Below, in pieces: positions 1-6,029 of a stretch of 10,074 nucleotides of DNA. The notes beneath the pieces are model-generated. The model did not search any database and was not told the DNA's origin. It saw nothing but the letters and a program-made list of their open reading frames with translations. Position 1 is the stretch's first letter; each line of letters opens with the position of its first letter. The DNA comes from JBBSBR01 sp038251135 (GTDB taxonomy: Bacteria; Patescibacteriota; Saccharimonadia; UBA4664): the NCBI GenBank assembly GCA_038251135.1, contig JBBSBR010000029.1, positions 1-10,074 on the forward strand, read 5' to 3'. A program made the translations under genes and the position numbers.

Positions 1-99
1 GCCATCTTCAATAAGCTCATGGGCGAAGAGGTGCTGCTGCGTAAGAACTTTATTTCCAGTAAAGCCACCACTCTCAGTGACCACGACCTGGATATCTAA
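1..99 (+). CDS. gyrB: DNA gyrase subunit B, C-terminal end (partial)
   Basis: Frame 1 is open from the first base to a TAA at 97-99 and gives 32 residues that begin AIFNKLMGEEV and end DHDLDI. The FNKLMGEEV block followed by a short tail ending in LDI is the usual C-terminus of GyrB, the ATPase and TOPRIM subunit of gyrase. Gyrase introduces negative supercoils as an A2B2 complex. The rest of the gene lies upstream of the window. A complete gyrA follows after 41 bp with no visible terminator, so the two subunits are probably co-transcribed. Identification rests on this short tail plus the gyrA neighbour. Confidence 0.9.
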   Translation, partial: AIFNKLMGEEVLLRKNFISSKATTLSDHDLDI

Positions 100-124
100 C
101 GTGATGGCGCTATCTAGTACAACT

Positions 125-130
125 AAAGGA
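125..130 (+). promoter_or_regulatory. Ribosome binding site of gyrA
   Basis: AAAGGA lies 10 nt before the ATG at 141. The 41-bp gyrB-gyrA gap has no convincing promoter or terminator, so this site probably serves a bicistronic mRNA. Confidence 0.6.
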
Positions 131-140
131 TTGAATTAAC

Positions 141-2729
141 ATGGACGAAGAAGTAATCGAAAATCAAGAAAACTCGTTTGAGGATCCGGAAGAAGAGATC
201 AAGAGCGATATTGGTACCGTTCGCCTACAGAAGCTCGAAAACGAGATGGAGACGAGCTATCTGGCTTACGCTATGTCAGTCATCATCTCGCGGGCTCTGC
301 CCGATGTTCGCGACGGCCTGAAGCCGGTCCACCGCCGCATTCTGTACGTCATGAATACTCTGGGACTTCGCCACTCGGCCAAGTATCGCAAATCGGCGGC
401 CGTCGTCGGCGAGGTGATGGGTAACTACCACCCTCACGGAGACTCAGCCATCTACGATTCAATGGTCCGCATGGCACAGGACTTCTCGATGCGCTATCCG
501 CTCGTCGACGGGCAAGGAAATTTCGGCTCCATGGACGGCGATTCGGCCGCTGCTATGCGCTACACCGAGGCGCGCATGCAGTCAATCGCCGAAGAGCTCC
601 TCTTCGACATCGAAAAGGAGACGGTCGACTTCGTGCCGAACTATGACGGCTCGCGTAAGCAGCCGTCTGTCTTGCCGGCCAAATTGCCAAACCTGCTCCT
701 AAACGGTCAGATGGGCATCGCAGTCGGTATGGCGACCAATATTCCGCCACATAACCTAACCGAGCTTATCGACGGTATCGTGGAGCTCATCGACAACCCC
801 GAGGCAACCCTCGACGACCTCATGAAGCACGTGAAGGGACCCGATTTTCCAACCGGCGGAATCATTTTTGGAGCCGACTCTATCCGTCAGGCCTACGGCA
901 CCGGCAAGGGCAGTATTGTCGTGCGCGCCGTCGCCAACATCGAAGAGGACAAGAAGGGTAATCACTCGATCGTCGTGACCGAAATCCCGTATTCGGTCAA
1001 CAAAGGCACGCTCGTTGAGAAGATTGCCGAGCTTCACAAAGAGAAGCGCATCGTCGGCATCGCCGATCTCCGTGACGAGAGTTCGCAACGCGGAGCCTCG
1101 AAGAGTCTTACGGGCGGCGTACGCATCGTGATCGACCTGAAGAAGGACTCCTATCCCAAGAAGGTCTTGAACCTGCTCTACAAATACACCCCCATGCAGA
1201 GCGCCTTTCATGTAAACATGCTGGCACTGGTCGACAACGGCCGCCAGCCGCGCGTCCTGTCGCTCGAGATGATGCTGCGCGAATATCTGGCCCACCGCCA
1301 GATCGTCGTGCGCCGTCGTACCGAATTTGAGCTGCGCAAAGCCAAGGAGCGGGCGCACATTCTCGAGGGTCTCAAGATCGCGCTCGATCATATCGACGAG
1401 GTCATCAAGACCATCCGTGCCTCGCAGACGACCGACGAAGCGCGCGTCAACCTGATGGAGAAATTCACGCTGTCGGAACTTCAAGCCAAGGCCATCCTAG
1501 GCATGCAGCTGCGCCAGCTCGCAGGGCTTGAGCGCAAGAAGATCGAGGATGAACTCGCCGAGTTGTTGAAGCTAATCTCCGAGCTTGAGAAAATACTTTC
1601 CAGCGAATCCGAGATATTCAAAGTGATCCGCGGCGAGTTGGAAGAGATGAAGGCCAAGTACGGCGATGACCGTCGGACGCAGATCGTGGCATCCGAAATT
1701 GGCAAGTTCTCGGAAGAAGAGCTCGTGCCTAACGAGCAGGTGATCGTAACCCTGACTACCGGCGGGTACATTAAGCGCATACCGTCGAATACTTATAAGA
1801 GCCAGGGTCGAGGGGGCAAGGGGATCATGGGAATGGCCACCAAGGAAGAGGATGTCGTCGAGCACTTAATTCTCACCCAGAACCACGACTATATGTTGTT
1901 CTTTACCAATAAGGGACGGGTCTTCCGCCTGAAGGTCTACGAGATTCCCGCGGCTTCACGTATCGCCAAGGGTCAGGCGGTGGTGAACCTGCTGCAGTTG
2001 GCGCCAGGCGAGAAAGTTACATCACTCGTGACGTTTGACTCCAAGAACGATCAGCAGTATCTGTTCATGACGACTCAGCATGGTACTGTCAAAAAGAGTC
2101 CGCTATCCGATTACGCCAATGTGCGGGCAAACGGCTTAATCGCCATCAAGCTCGACGACGGTGACGACCTGCGCTGGGTTAAACTTACCAGCGGCAAAGA
2201 TGAGATTATTATCTCGACGGCTCTTGCTCAGGCCATTCGCTTCAAGGAGGCGGAGGTTCGACCGATGGGCCGGGCAACCCGCGGTGTCCGCGGTATCCGT
2301 CTGAGAGCCGGCGATATGGTCGTAGGTATGGATGTGGTCCGGGAGGGCAGCGTATTGCTGGTACTCATGGAGAACGGCTATGGTAAGCGCACAAAGGTTG
2401 ATCAGTTTGCAACTCACGCTCGCGGCGGCGTCGGCATTAAAGCCGGAGTCGTGACCGCCAAGACGGGCAAGGCGGTTGATGTCCGGGCCATTACCGATCC
2501 TCGTGACGACGTGGTAGTCGTTTCGACCCAGGGTCAGATCATTCGTCTTTCGCTTTCGGGTATTTCACTGATCGGTCGCGCTACCCAGGGCGTACGAATT
2601 ATGCGAATGAAAGAGGACGACAAGGTAGCATCGGTAGCCTTGGTGGGGGAGGCTCAGATCGAGAGCGAATTGGCCGAGGGGGGAGATCAAATCTCCATCG
2701 ACGACGCCGAATCCGACAAAAAAGCATAA
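141..2729 (+). CDS. gyrA: DNA gyrase subunit A
   Basis: This is the DNA breakage-reunion subunit of gyrase (type IIA topoisomerase), which passes one duplex through a double-strand break and with GyrB supercoils the chromosome. The 862 residues match the usual length. The catalytic tyrosine is Y141 in MRYTE, preceded by R140. The quinolone-determining region reads HPHGDSAIYD, with S102 and D106 corresponding to E. coli S83 and D87, so the common resistance changes are absent. IPYSVNK and FELRKAKERAHILEGL mark the tower and coiled-coil regions. The GyrA box QGRGGKG is at 555-561 and starts the C-terminal DNA-wrapping pinwheel, which separates GyrA from ParC. The protein ends in an acidic tail. 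Residues 315-327, after RDES, are about 8 residues longer than the E. coli loop as I remember it. The start is supported by AAAGGA 10 nt upstream and by the gyrB context. Confidence 0.97.
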   Translation: MDEEVIENQENSFEDPEEEIKSDIGTVRLQKLENEMETSYLAYAMSVIISRALPDVRDGLKPVHRRILYVMNTLGLRHSAKYRKSAAVVGEVMGNYHPHGDSAIYDSMVRMAQDFSMRYPLVDGQGNFGSMDGDSAAAMRYTEARMQSIAEELLFDIEKETVDFVPNYDGSRKQPSVLPAKLPNLLLNGQMGIAVGMATNIPPHNLTELIDGIVELIDNPEATLDDLMKHVKGPDFPTGGIIFGADSIRQAYGTGKGSIVVRAVANIEEDKKGNHSIVVTEIPYSVNKGTLVEKIAELHKEKRIVGIADLRDESSQRGASKSLTGGVRIVIDLKKDSYPKKVLNLLYKYTPMQSAFHVNMLALVDNGRQPRVLSLEMMLREYLAHRQIVVRRRTEFELRKAKERAHILEGLKIALDHIDEVIKTIRASQTTDEARVNLMEKFTLSELQAKAILGMQLRQLAGLERKKIEDELAELLKLISELEKILSSESEIFKVIRGELEEMKAKYGDDRRTQIVASEIGKFSEEELVPNEQVIVTLTTGGYIKRIPSNTYKSQGRGGKGIMGMATKEEDVVEHLILTQNHDYMLFFTNKGRVFRLKVYEIPAASRIAKGQAVVNLLQLAPGEKVTSLVTFDSKNDQQYLFMTTQHGTVKKSPLSDYANVRANGLIAIKLDDGDDLRWVKLTSGKDEIIISTALAQAIRFKEAEVRPMGRATRGVRGIRLRAGDMVVGMDVVREGSVLLVLMENGYGKRTKVDQFATHARGGVGIKAGVVTAKTGKAVDVRAITDPRDDVVVVSTQGQIIRLSLSGISLIGRATQGVRIMRMKEDDKVASVALVGEAQIESELAEGGDQISIDDAESDKKA

Positions 2730-2752
2730 GAAGAATACATTTTGTGTTCAGC

Positions 2753-2781
2753 AAACGCTATCAGGAACAGGTAGCGTTTTT
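2753..2781 (+). terminator. Intrinsic terminator after gyrA
   Basis: AAACGCTATC (2753-2762) pairs with GGTAGCGTTT (2770-2779). This is a 10-bp stem with one G-T wobble and a 7-nt loop, and it runs into TTTTT at 2777-2781. It lies 23 nt after the gyrA stop and very probably ends the gyrBA transcript. Confidence 0.85.
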
Positions 2782-2901
2782 GCTTATGGCACATGGCTGC
2801 AGGCTAATGTGTCTCGCTGATCATCGGCTAATATTTCCTAGACTTTTAAGCCTACCGACATAAATCTAATTTATCCCTTCATACCGCAAAAATAATCATA
2901 T

Positions 2902-2928
2902 AAGCGCCATCATTTTGATAGCGCTTTT
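2902..2928 (+). terminator. Second terminator-like hairpin downstream of gyrA
   Basis: AAGCGC (2902-2907) pairs with GCGCTT (2921-2926). A C/A mismatch follows, then ATC pairs with GAT around an ATTTT loop, and a TTTT run ends at 2928. Its 3' arm and tail (TAGCGCTTTTGCT) closely resemble those of the gyrA terminator (TAGCGTTTTTGCT). It could be a backup terminator for gyrBA or the end of a short unannotated transcript from the preceding 120 bp. The sequence alone does not decide. Confidence 0.55.
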
Positions 2929-3081
2929 GCTAGTTAAAAATACAAAAGTTAACATTTTGACTGAAAATTTTCTGTTCTCTGCACTGGTGTTGTCGTCAGT
3001 ATGTCGCGCTATTGTGAAACTTGTTAGATTTCTGAAGGCCACCTGAGATGTTGGCTGATCTTAACGGCTTGCGAGGTTGTA

Positions 3082-3990
3082 ATGGGTCGGATTCATAGTT
3101 ACGGCAGCATAAACGAGATCACTAGGCTTTCGGTTGCTACATTGTTGGCCGGGATTGCAACCGCCTGCATTGGCGGCGTTGCGTTGGCCAGCGATACGCC
3201 GTCTGTCGTGACTCCGGATGCGACACCCGCCGCCGTTGCTCCGGTTACGACGACTGATACCAAGACTGCCGCCTCATCGAGCGAGTCGAATCTGGTCGTG
3301 TCTACGACAGGCGACAGCAGCTCATTGGTTCAGCAGGTATCGAAAAGTGAAGTTACTACCGCCTTAAGCCTAAGCGCAACACAGACTACTCCGACCGAGG
3401 ATAAGTCTGCGGCCCTTGCCTTATCGTCGACTCCAACAGATACTGGCGCTGCAGGCAGCCCGGCTCCGCTGACGACCGATACGGCCCCGGTCAGCGTGCC
3501 GTCTGTACAAACTCCGCCGATCATCGAAGTTGCTTCGGCAGCCGTACTGTCTAAGAAGCAGGCTGCGCGGGTGCAATATTACCGTGATGTCATTGAGCGT
3601 ACGAACGTAGCTCAAAACAGCTTGGATAAGACACCTTTCGCCCCTCCGGTGGTAAGCGATTCCGGTACTGGAGTACCTTCCGGCAGCCGGGGCAATACGC
3701 CCGTACCGGTTGAAACTTCCGGCTTGTTTGGAGTCTTCACGTCGGCCCTCGAAGTGACCGTTGTTCCAAATAGCATAAGTAGTTTCTTCAGCTATGGTTC
3801 AATTCCGGGTAATGTACCAGTCAGGGTAATTAGCTTGTTCGTTATACTGGTTGGTTTTCTCCAGGGATTCATCCTGCTCATGCGGAGGGCCGGTTTCACT
3901 ATGGCTCCGCGAGCCGGCATAGGGTCCCGCTTTAGTCTTGCTGCGCCTCAATTAATGAGTCATTTCGTGCCTATAGAGGGGCCCAAATGA
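3082..3990 (+). CDS. Exported Ser/Thr/Pro-rich protein with C-terminal membrane anchor, unknown function
   Basis: I do not recognise a family. Residues 1-36 look like a signal peptide: a polar N-region, a hydrophobic stretch at about 17-35, and ALA-S at the cleavage site. Residues 37-150 are low-complexity Ser/Thr/Ala/Pro, as in extended or glycosylated stalks. Residues 152-185 contain a charged, probably helical segment (around KKQAARVQYYRDVIER). Residues 246-267 form one transmembrane helix followed by MRRAG, so a 35-residue tail should be cytoplasmic. The ATG at 3082 has GAGGT only 4 nt upstream, which is close, but no better start exists. Unlike its downstream neighbours it lacks the shared TG/SG/NT repeat. 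The terminator overlapping its stop codon suggests a monocistronic unit. Confidence 0.8.
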   Translation: MGRIHSYGSINEITRLSVATLLAGIATACIGGVALASDTPSVVTPDATPAAVAPVTTTDTKTAASSSESNLVVSTTGDSSSLVQQVSKSEVTTALSLSATQTTPTEDKSAALALSSTPTDTGAAGSPAPLTTDTAPVSVPSVQTPPIIEVASAAVLSKKQAARVQYYRDVIERTNVAQNSLDKTPFAPPVVSDSGTGVPSGSRGNTPVPVETSGLFGVFTSALEVTVVPNSISSFFSYGSIPGNVPVRVISLFVILVGFLQGFILLMRRAGFTMAPRAGIGSRFSLAAPQLMSHFVPIEGPK

Positions 3991-3999
3991 CTCATTTTT
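3954..3999 (+). terminator. Intrinsic terminator overlapping the end of the 3082-3990 gene
   Basis: AATGAGTCATTT (3954-3965) is perfectly complementary to AAATGACTCATT (3985-3996). The 12-bp stem has a 19-nt loop and a TTTTT run at 3995-3999. The left arm and loop are coding, and the stop codon TGA (3988-3990) lies in the right arm. Ribosomes finishing the gene would cover the hairpin, so termination may depend on translation status. Confidence 0.8.
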
Positions 4000-4065
4000 C
4001 GTGGCGTTGAAACCAAAACCCTTCAAACAAACAGCAATCGTAACCGTTCGCAACGCATACAAGAA

Positions 4066-4072
4066 AGGAGGT
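4066..4072 (+). promoter_or_regulatory. Strong ribosome binding site that fixes the start at 4080
   Basis: AGGAGGT, within AAAGGAGGTGA at 4064-4074, is a near-perfect anti-16S match 7 nt before ATG 4080. It argues against a GTG start at 4071, which lies inside the site itself. Its strength suggests high expression of the downstream gene. Confidence 0.85.
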
Positions 4073-4079
4073 GAATATT

Positions 4080-4769
4080 ATGAAAATTCGAATGCTTATG
4101 CAGATATCCACGGCAGCATCCATGCTCGTCCTGACCAGCGGTACGGTCCTCGCGGCCGATGCGGTAACCATCGACGGCACCGGGCAAGATTCCGACGCGA
4201 TCGTACAAGTTGAAAATACGACCAAGGTCGAAACCAGTACTACCAACCATATCCAGATACTGAACGTCAACGACCAGATCGCAACGACCGGTGATGTAAC
4301 CGAATCGAGCAATACGAACGCCGGTACGGCCGGCAGTGGCAACGCAGCCAACAATAATGCCACGACTACGACAGTGGCCATTAACAACGCGGGCGGCGGC
4401 TCAGGCGGCGGAGGCTCAGGCGGCGACGGTTCAGGCGGCGGAGGCTCAGGCGGCGGCGGTTCAGGCGGCACTGGCGGCGGCTCAGGCGGCGGCAGTGTGG
4501 AAGGAGCAGCAACTACCGGCGGCTTAGGCGGGGGCTCAGGCAGCACCGTAGCGACGCTTCCGGAAGTCGGTGCCTCGCAGTTCGTTGACGTGTCGGCGCT
4601 CAGAGCTCTGTACCACCCGGCGGTCATGCAGTCGCCGCTTACGAATCAGGCGCAACGCCCAGAGGGGCTATCGCTGACATTCCTCTTAGCGGTCGGGCTA
4701 ATTAGCGTCATCGGCGCTTACGGCAGTGCTGCGTTCGCCGATTGGCGTTCGCACAGGAGGTTAGTATGA
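4080..4769 (+). CDS. Exported repeat protein with Gly/Ser linker and C-terminal membrane anchor
   Basis: This 229-aa protein has four parts. A signal peptide (1-25, cleavage after VLA) is followed by one copy of the locus's shared Asn/Thr-rich repeat (27-104), with TGQ at 34-36, TGDV at 70-73, NTNAG at 78-82 and SGNA at 86-89. A Gly/Ser linker (105-156) contains several GGGGS-like units. A membrane helix at about 197-218 is followed by the basic tail DWRSHRRLV. The repeat should therefore be displayed outside the cell on a flexible tether. ATG 4080 is chosen for its ideal ribosome binding site. The stop overlaps the next gene's start (ATGA at 4766-4769), so the two are translationally coupled. 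No named family is recognised. I infer the role of membrane-anchored partner of the secreted repeat protein encoded at 5340. Confidence 0.85.
   Translation: MKIRMLMQISTAASMLVLTSGTVLAADAVTIDGTGQDSDAIVQVENTTKVETSTTNHIQILNVNDQIATTGDVTESSNTNAGTAGSGNAANNNATTTTVAINNAGGGSGGGGSGGDGSGGGGSGGGGSGGTGGGSGGGSVEGAATTGGLGGGSGSTVATLPEVGASQFVDVSALRALYHPAVMQSPLTNQAQRPEGLSLTFLLAVGLISVIGAYGSAAFADWRSHRRLV
4158..4391 (+). repeat. Shared surface repeat, single copy in the 229-aa protein
   Basis: Codons 27-104 align without gaps to both copies in the protein at 5340. Identical positions in all three include TGQ-x-S-x-A-x-V near the start, N-x-N-x-Q-x-A in the middle, G-x-V, NTNAG-x-A-x-SG-x-A, and N-x-N near the end. 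Confidence 0.9.
4392..4496 (+). repeat. Gly/Ser-encoding tandem repeat
   Basis: Codons 105-139 of the 4080 gene consist of GGC/GGA/GGT glycine codons broken by TCA serine codons. A 30-bp period is visible, for example GAGGCTCAGG at both 4411 and 4441. A shorter similar stretch follows at about 4516-4547. The encoded GGGGS-like run is a natural flexible linker. Such DNA is prone to copy-number change by replication slippage. Confidence 0.9.
4755..4760 (+). promoter_or_regulatory. Ribosome binding site inside the upstream coding sequence
   Basis: AGGAGG lies 5 nt before ATG 4766 and is also the Arg-Arg codon pair near the end of the upstream gene (tail RRLV). It fixes ATG 4766 rather than the upstream in-frame TTG at 4742. 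Confidence 0.85.
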
Positions 4770-5251
4770 CCAAACGTACATTGATACATGTTGTTGTTCC
4801 GACGGTTGGCTTGGCAATCGGTTTTGTAGCCGTTGCTTTGGCTGACCAGTCTCTGACAAATCTTTCGGTAACTTCATCACCGTCAGCGGGTTCTGCAGTT
4901 TCGCCCTCGGCGACTCCCAGTCCTCAGTCGTCACCCCAAGTCACGGTTAACGGTCGCCGCGTAGACACCAAAGACGGTGCGGCTACCACGGTACCGGTGC
5001 CTGGGGGTACGGCTACGGTGAAACGATCCGGACCCGAAACGACTGTCGAGACAAATGCGGGCAATAACAATACGACGAGTATTACGGGGGCAGGCGAAAT
5101 CTATGTGAACGCCTCGGCGGTTAACGCCAACGGGACCTCGTTTAGTACCTCCAATATCTCAAGTTCATCGTCGAGCAGCAGCGGCAACCAGACCAGCTTA
5201 TCGACGTCCGTATACTCCACCGGTACCAACGGTGTAGTGATCACTCCTTAG
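4766..5251 (+). CDS. Small exported Ser/Thr-rich protein, unknown function
   Basis: This 161-aa protein is not recognised as a known family. A signal peptide (1-26, cleavage after ALA) is followed by a Ser/Pro-rich spacer (about 35-57). A short region of mixed polarity (58-122) begins VTVNGRRVDTKDG and contains VPVPGGTATV. The C-terminal tail is rich in Ser, Thr and Asn and has a run of eight serines (132-139). No C-terminal membrane segment is visible, so the mature protein should be released or held non-covalently at the surface. The segment from about 107 has TGAG followed by N/S-rich alternation that vaguely recalls the neighbouring repeats but does not align well. Translation is coupled to the 4080 gene by a 4-nt overlap, suggesting matched amounts of the two proteins. 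Confidence 0.8.
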   Translation: MTKRTLIHVVVPTVGLAIGFVAVALADQSLTNLSVTSSPSAGSAVSPSATPSPQSSPQVTVNGRRVDTKDGAATTVPVPGGTATVKRSGPETTVETNAGNNNTTSITGAGEIYVNASAVNANGTSFSTSNISSSSSSSSGNQTSLSTSVYSTGTNGVVITP

Positions 5252-5259
5252 ACTGTCCA

Positions 5260-5293
5260 GAGTCCAAGGAGCGGGCCTCCGGGCCCGGTACTC
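5260..5293 (+). other. GC-rich hairpin after the 4766 gene, no U-tract
   Basis: CGGGCC (5272-5277) pairs with GGCCCG (5282-5287) around a TCCG loop. An outer GAGT/ACTC pairing (5260-5263 with 5290-5293) may extend it. The following sequence is AACAACAATAACG with no T run, so a standard intrinsic terminator is unlikely. It may instead stabilise or delimit mRNA segments, or act as a weak attenuator, before the 5340 gene. Confidence 0.55.
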
Positions 5294-5339
5294 AACAACA
5301 ATAACGTTCACGCAAATTAAGTGAAAGGATCATATAGAA

Positions 5340-5918
5340 ATGAGTAAAATTTCTTTACTACGATACGCAGCGATCGGAATGGCAACGGCTAGTATGGCGG
5401 GTTTTGCTGCAGCCAGTACCGTCTCGATTACCAACACGGGACAGGCTTCTCACGCTAAGGTGCAGCTCGAAAACGAGAACTCTGCCAAGACGAATAACCA
5501 CAACTTCGTCGGCGTGGGCAACTTCAATTCCCAGCAAGCCCACACTGGCAGCGTTCAGGCCGACAAAAACACTAATGCCGGCAATGCGGGTTCGGGTAAC
5601 GCCATGAATACCAACGGCACCAACACAACGCTTAGCCTGACGAACAACGCGGCTACGTTGGGAGCTGGCGCCGGAACTGGCGACTCAACCGTAACCCTCG
5701 GCACGACTGGTCAAAACTCACAGGCCGACGTCACTATCAAGAATGAAAATAAGGTCGAGGTTAACAACACCAACATGGTTAATGTTATGAACATGAACCA
5801 GCAGTCAGCATGCAGCGGCAACGTTGACGTCAACAAAAACACCAACGCCGGCACCGCCACCTCGGGCGACGCCACCAACACCAACAACACGGTCACTTCG
5901 CTGACCATCACTAACTAA
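5340..5918 (+). CDS. Secreted two-repeat protein, candidate fibre or surface-layer subunit
   Basis: The 192 residues are little more than a signal peptide (1-25, cleavage within AAAS) and two copies of the shared repeat (26-104 and 116-192), joined by a short Gly/Ala linker (105-115). The copies align without gaps and share TGQ-x-S, NEN, N-x-N-x-Q-x-A, G-x-V, KNTNAG and SG-x-A. The composition is dominated by Asn, Thr, Ala, Gly and Ser, with one Cys (C158). There is no anchor, so the mature protein should be fully secreted. Regular Asn/Thr-rich repeats of this kind suggest a beta-solenoid or amyloid-like subunit, in the manner of curli CsgA but without sequence relationship that I can show. 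ATG 5340 is preceded by GAAAGGA, 10 nt upstream. Hairpins flank the gene on both sides, which suggests segmental mRNA control. The function is inferred from architecture only. Confidence 0.85.
   Translation: MSKISLLRYAAIGMATASMAGFAAASTVSITNTGQASHAKVQLENENSAKTNNHNFVGVGNFNSQQAHTGSVQADKNTNAGNAGSGNAMNTNGTNTTLSLTNNAATLGAGAGTGDSTVTLGTTGQNSQADVTIKNENKVEVNNTNMVNVMNMNQQSACSGNVDVNKNTNAGTATSGDATNTNNTVTSLTITN
5415..5915 (+). repeat. Shared surface repeat, two copies in the 192-aa protein
   Basis: Copy 1 is codons 26-104 (5415-5651) and copy 2 is codons 116-192 (5685-5915). They align gaplessly with each other and with codons 27-104 of the 4080 gene. The DNA differs more than the protein at conserved positions, consistent with old duplication under selection. 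Confidence 0.9.
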
Positions 5919-5963
5919 ACAAAAACCCTTAGTTAGAACGAGGGAGCTTTCATCAGCTCCCTC
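5911..5963 (+). other. Tandem hairpins at the 3' end of the 5340 gene
   Basis: Hairpin 1 is CTAACTAA (5911-5918, containing the stop codon) paired with TTAGTTAG (5929-5936), an 8-bp perfect stem with a 10-nt loop. Hairpin 2 is GAGGGAGCT (5940-5948) paired with AGCTCCCTC (5955-5963), a 9-bp perfect stem with a 6-nt loop. Only 3 nt separate them. No T run follows either one. They could block 3' exonucleases and stabilise the upstream message, or partly terminate transcription before the large gene at 6030. Confidence 0.7.
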
Positions 5964-6016
5964 CAGCAATCATCTCAGATCAACATTATCCAATTGGGGC
6001 GGAAACGTAACAGGGC

Positions 6017-6022
6017 AGGAGA
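6017..6022 (+). promoter_or_regulatory. Ribosome binding site that fixes the start at 6030
   Basis: AGGAGA lies 7 nt before ATG 6030. The resulting protein begins with a normal signal peptide. An in-frame TTG at 5994 would add 12 residues and has no comparable site. Confidence 0.8.
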
Positions 6023-6029
6023 TACGATT

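Larger units (their letters stand above)
2730..3081. other. AT-rich intergenic region between gyrA and the surface-protein locus
   Basis: No coding region can be supported in these 352 bp. The stretch holds the gyrA terminator (2753-2781) and a second terminator-like hairpin (2902-2928). It also has a short inverted repeat, ATAAAT-CTA-ATTTAT, at 2860-2874. A TTGACT at 2957-2962 matches a -35 box, but the hexamer 17 nt downstream (TGCACT) is a poor -10, so the promoter of the 3082 gene is only guessed. The AT content is clearly higher than in the flanking coding sequence. Confidence 0.6.

Noticed and set aside
756..1484. 242-aa open frame on the - strand inside gyrA
   Set aside because: It is the antisense shadow of a certain gyrA reading frame, with no recognisable domain and no ribosome binding site of note.
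3157..3168. Cys29 of the 3082 protein as a lipoprotein lipobox cysteine
   Set aside because: The residues before it (ATA) lack the Leu-type residue at -3, and the Cys is in the middle of the hydrophobic segment.
3991..4065. Promoter for the 4080 operon
   Set aside because: TTGAAA at 4007-4012 could be a -35, but no acceptable -10 lies 16-18 bp downstream, so I do not call one.
4071..4079. GTG 4071 as start of the 229-aa protein
   Set aside because: The GTG lies inside the Shine-Dalgarno sequence; ATG 4080 is ideally spaced from it.
4001..4213. + strand 70-aa frame overlapping the 4080 gene
   Set aside because: It starts at a TTG without a ribosome site and overlaps a gene with a perfect one and a clear signal peptide.
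4336..4527. + strand Ala/Gln-rich 63-aa frame
   Set aside because: It is a frame-shifted reading of the Gly/Ser repeat.
4557..4571. LPEVG at residues 160-164 of the 229-aa protein as a sortase signal
   Set aside because: It lies more than 30 residues before the membrane helix, whereas sorting motifs sit directly before it. Probably coincidence.
3992..4627. - strand frame rich in PPPEPPPP
   Set aside because: The proline pattern is just the reverse complement of the Gly/Ser codon repeat in the 4080 gene.
4742..4765. TTG 4742 as start of the 161-aa protein
   Set aside because: ATG 4766 has AGGAGG 5 nt upstream and gives a standard signal peptide.
5236..5245. Perfect palindrome AGTGATCACT near the end of the 4766 gene
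   Set aside because: It is within coding sequence, short, and not repeated elsewhere that I can see; chance is sufficient.
5994..6029. TTG 5994 as start of the 773-aa protein
   Set aside because: ATG 6030 has AGGAGA at good spacing; the extra 12 residues add nothing recognisable.
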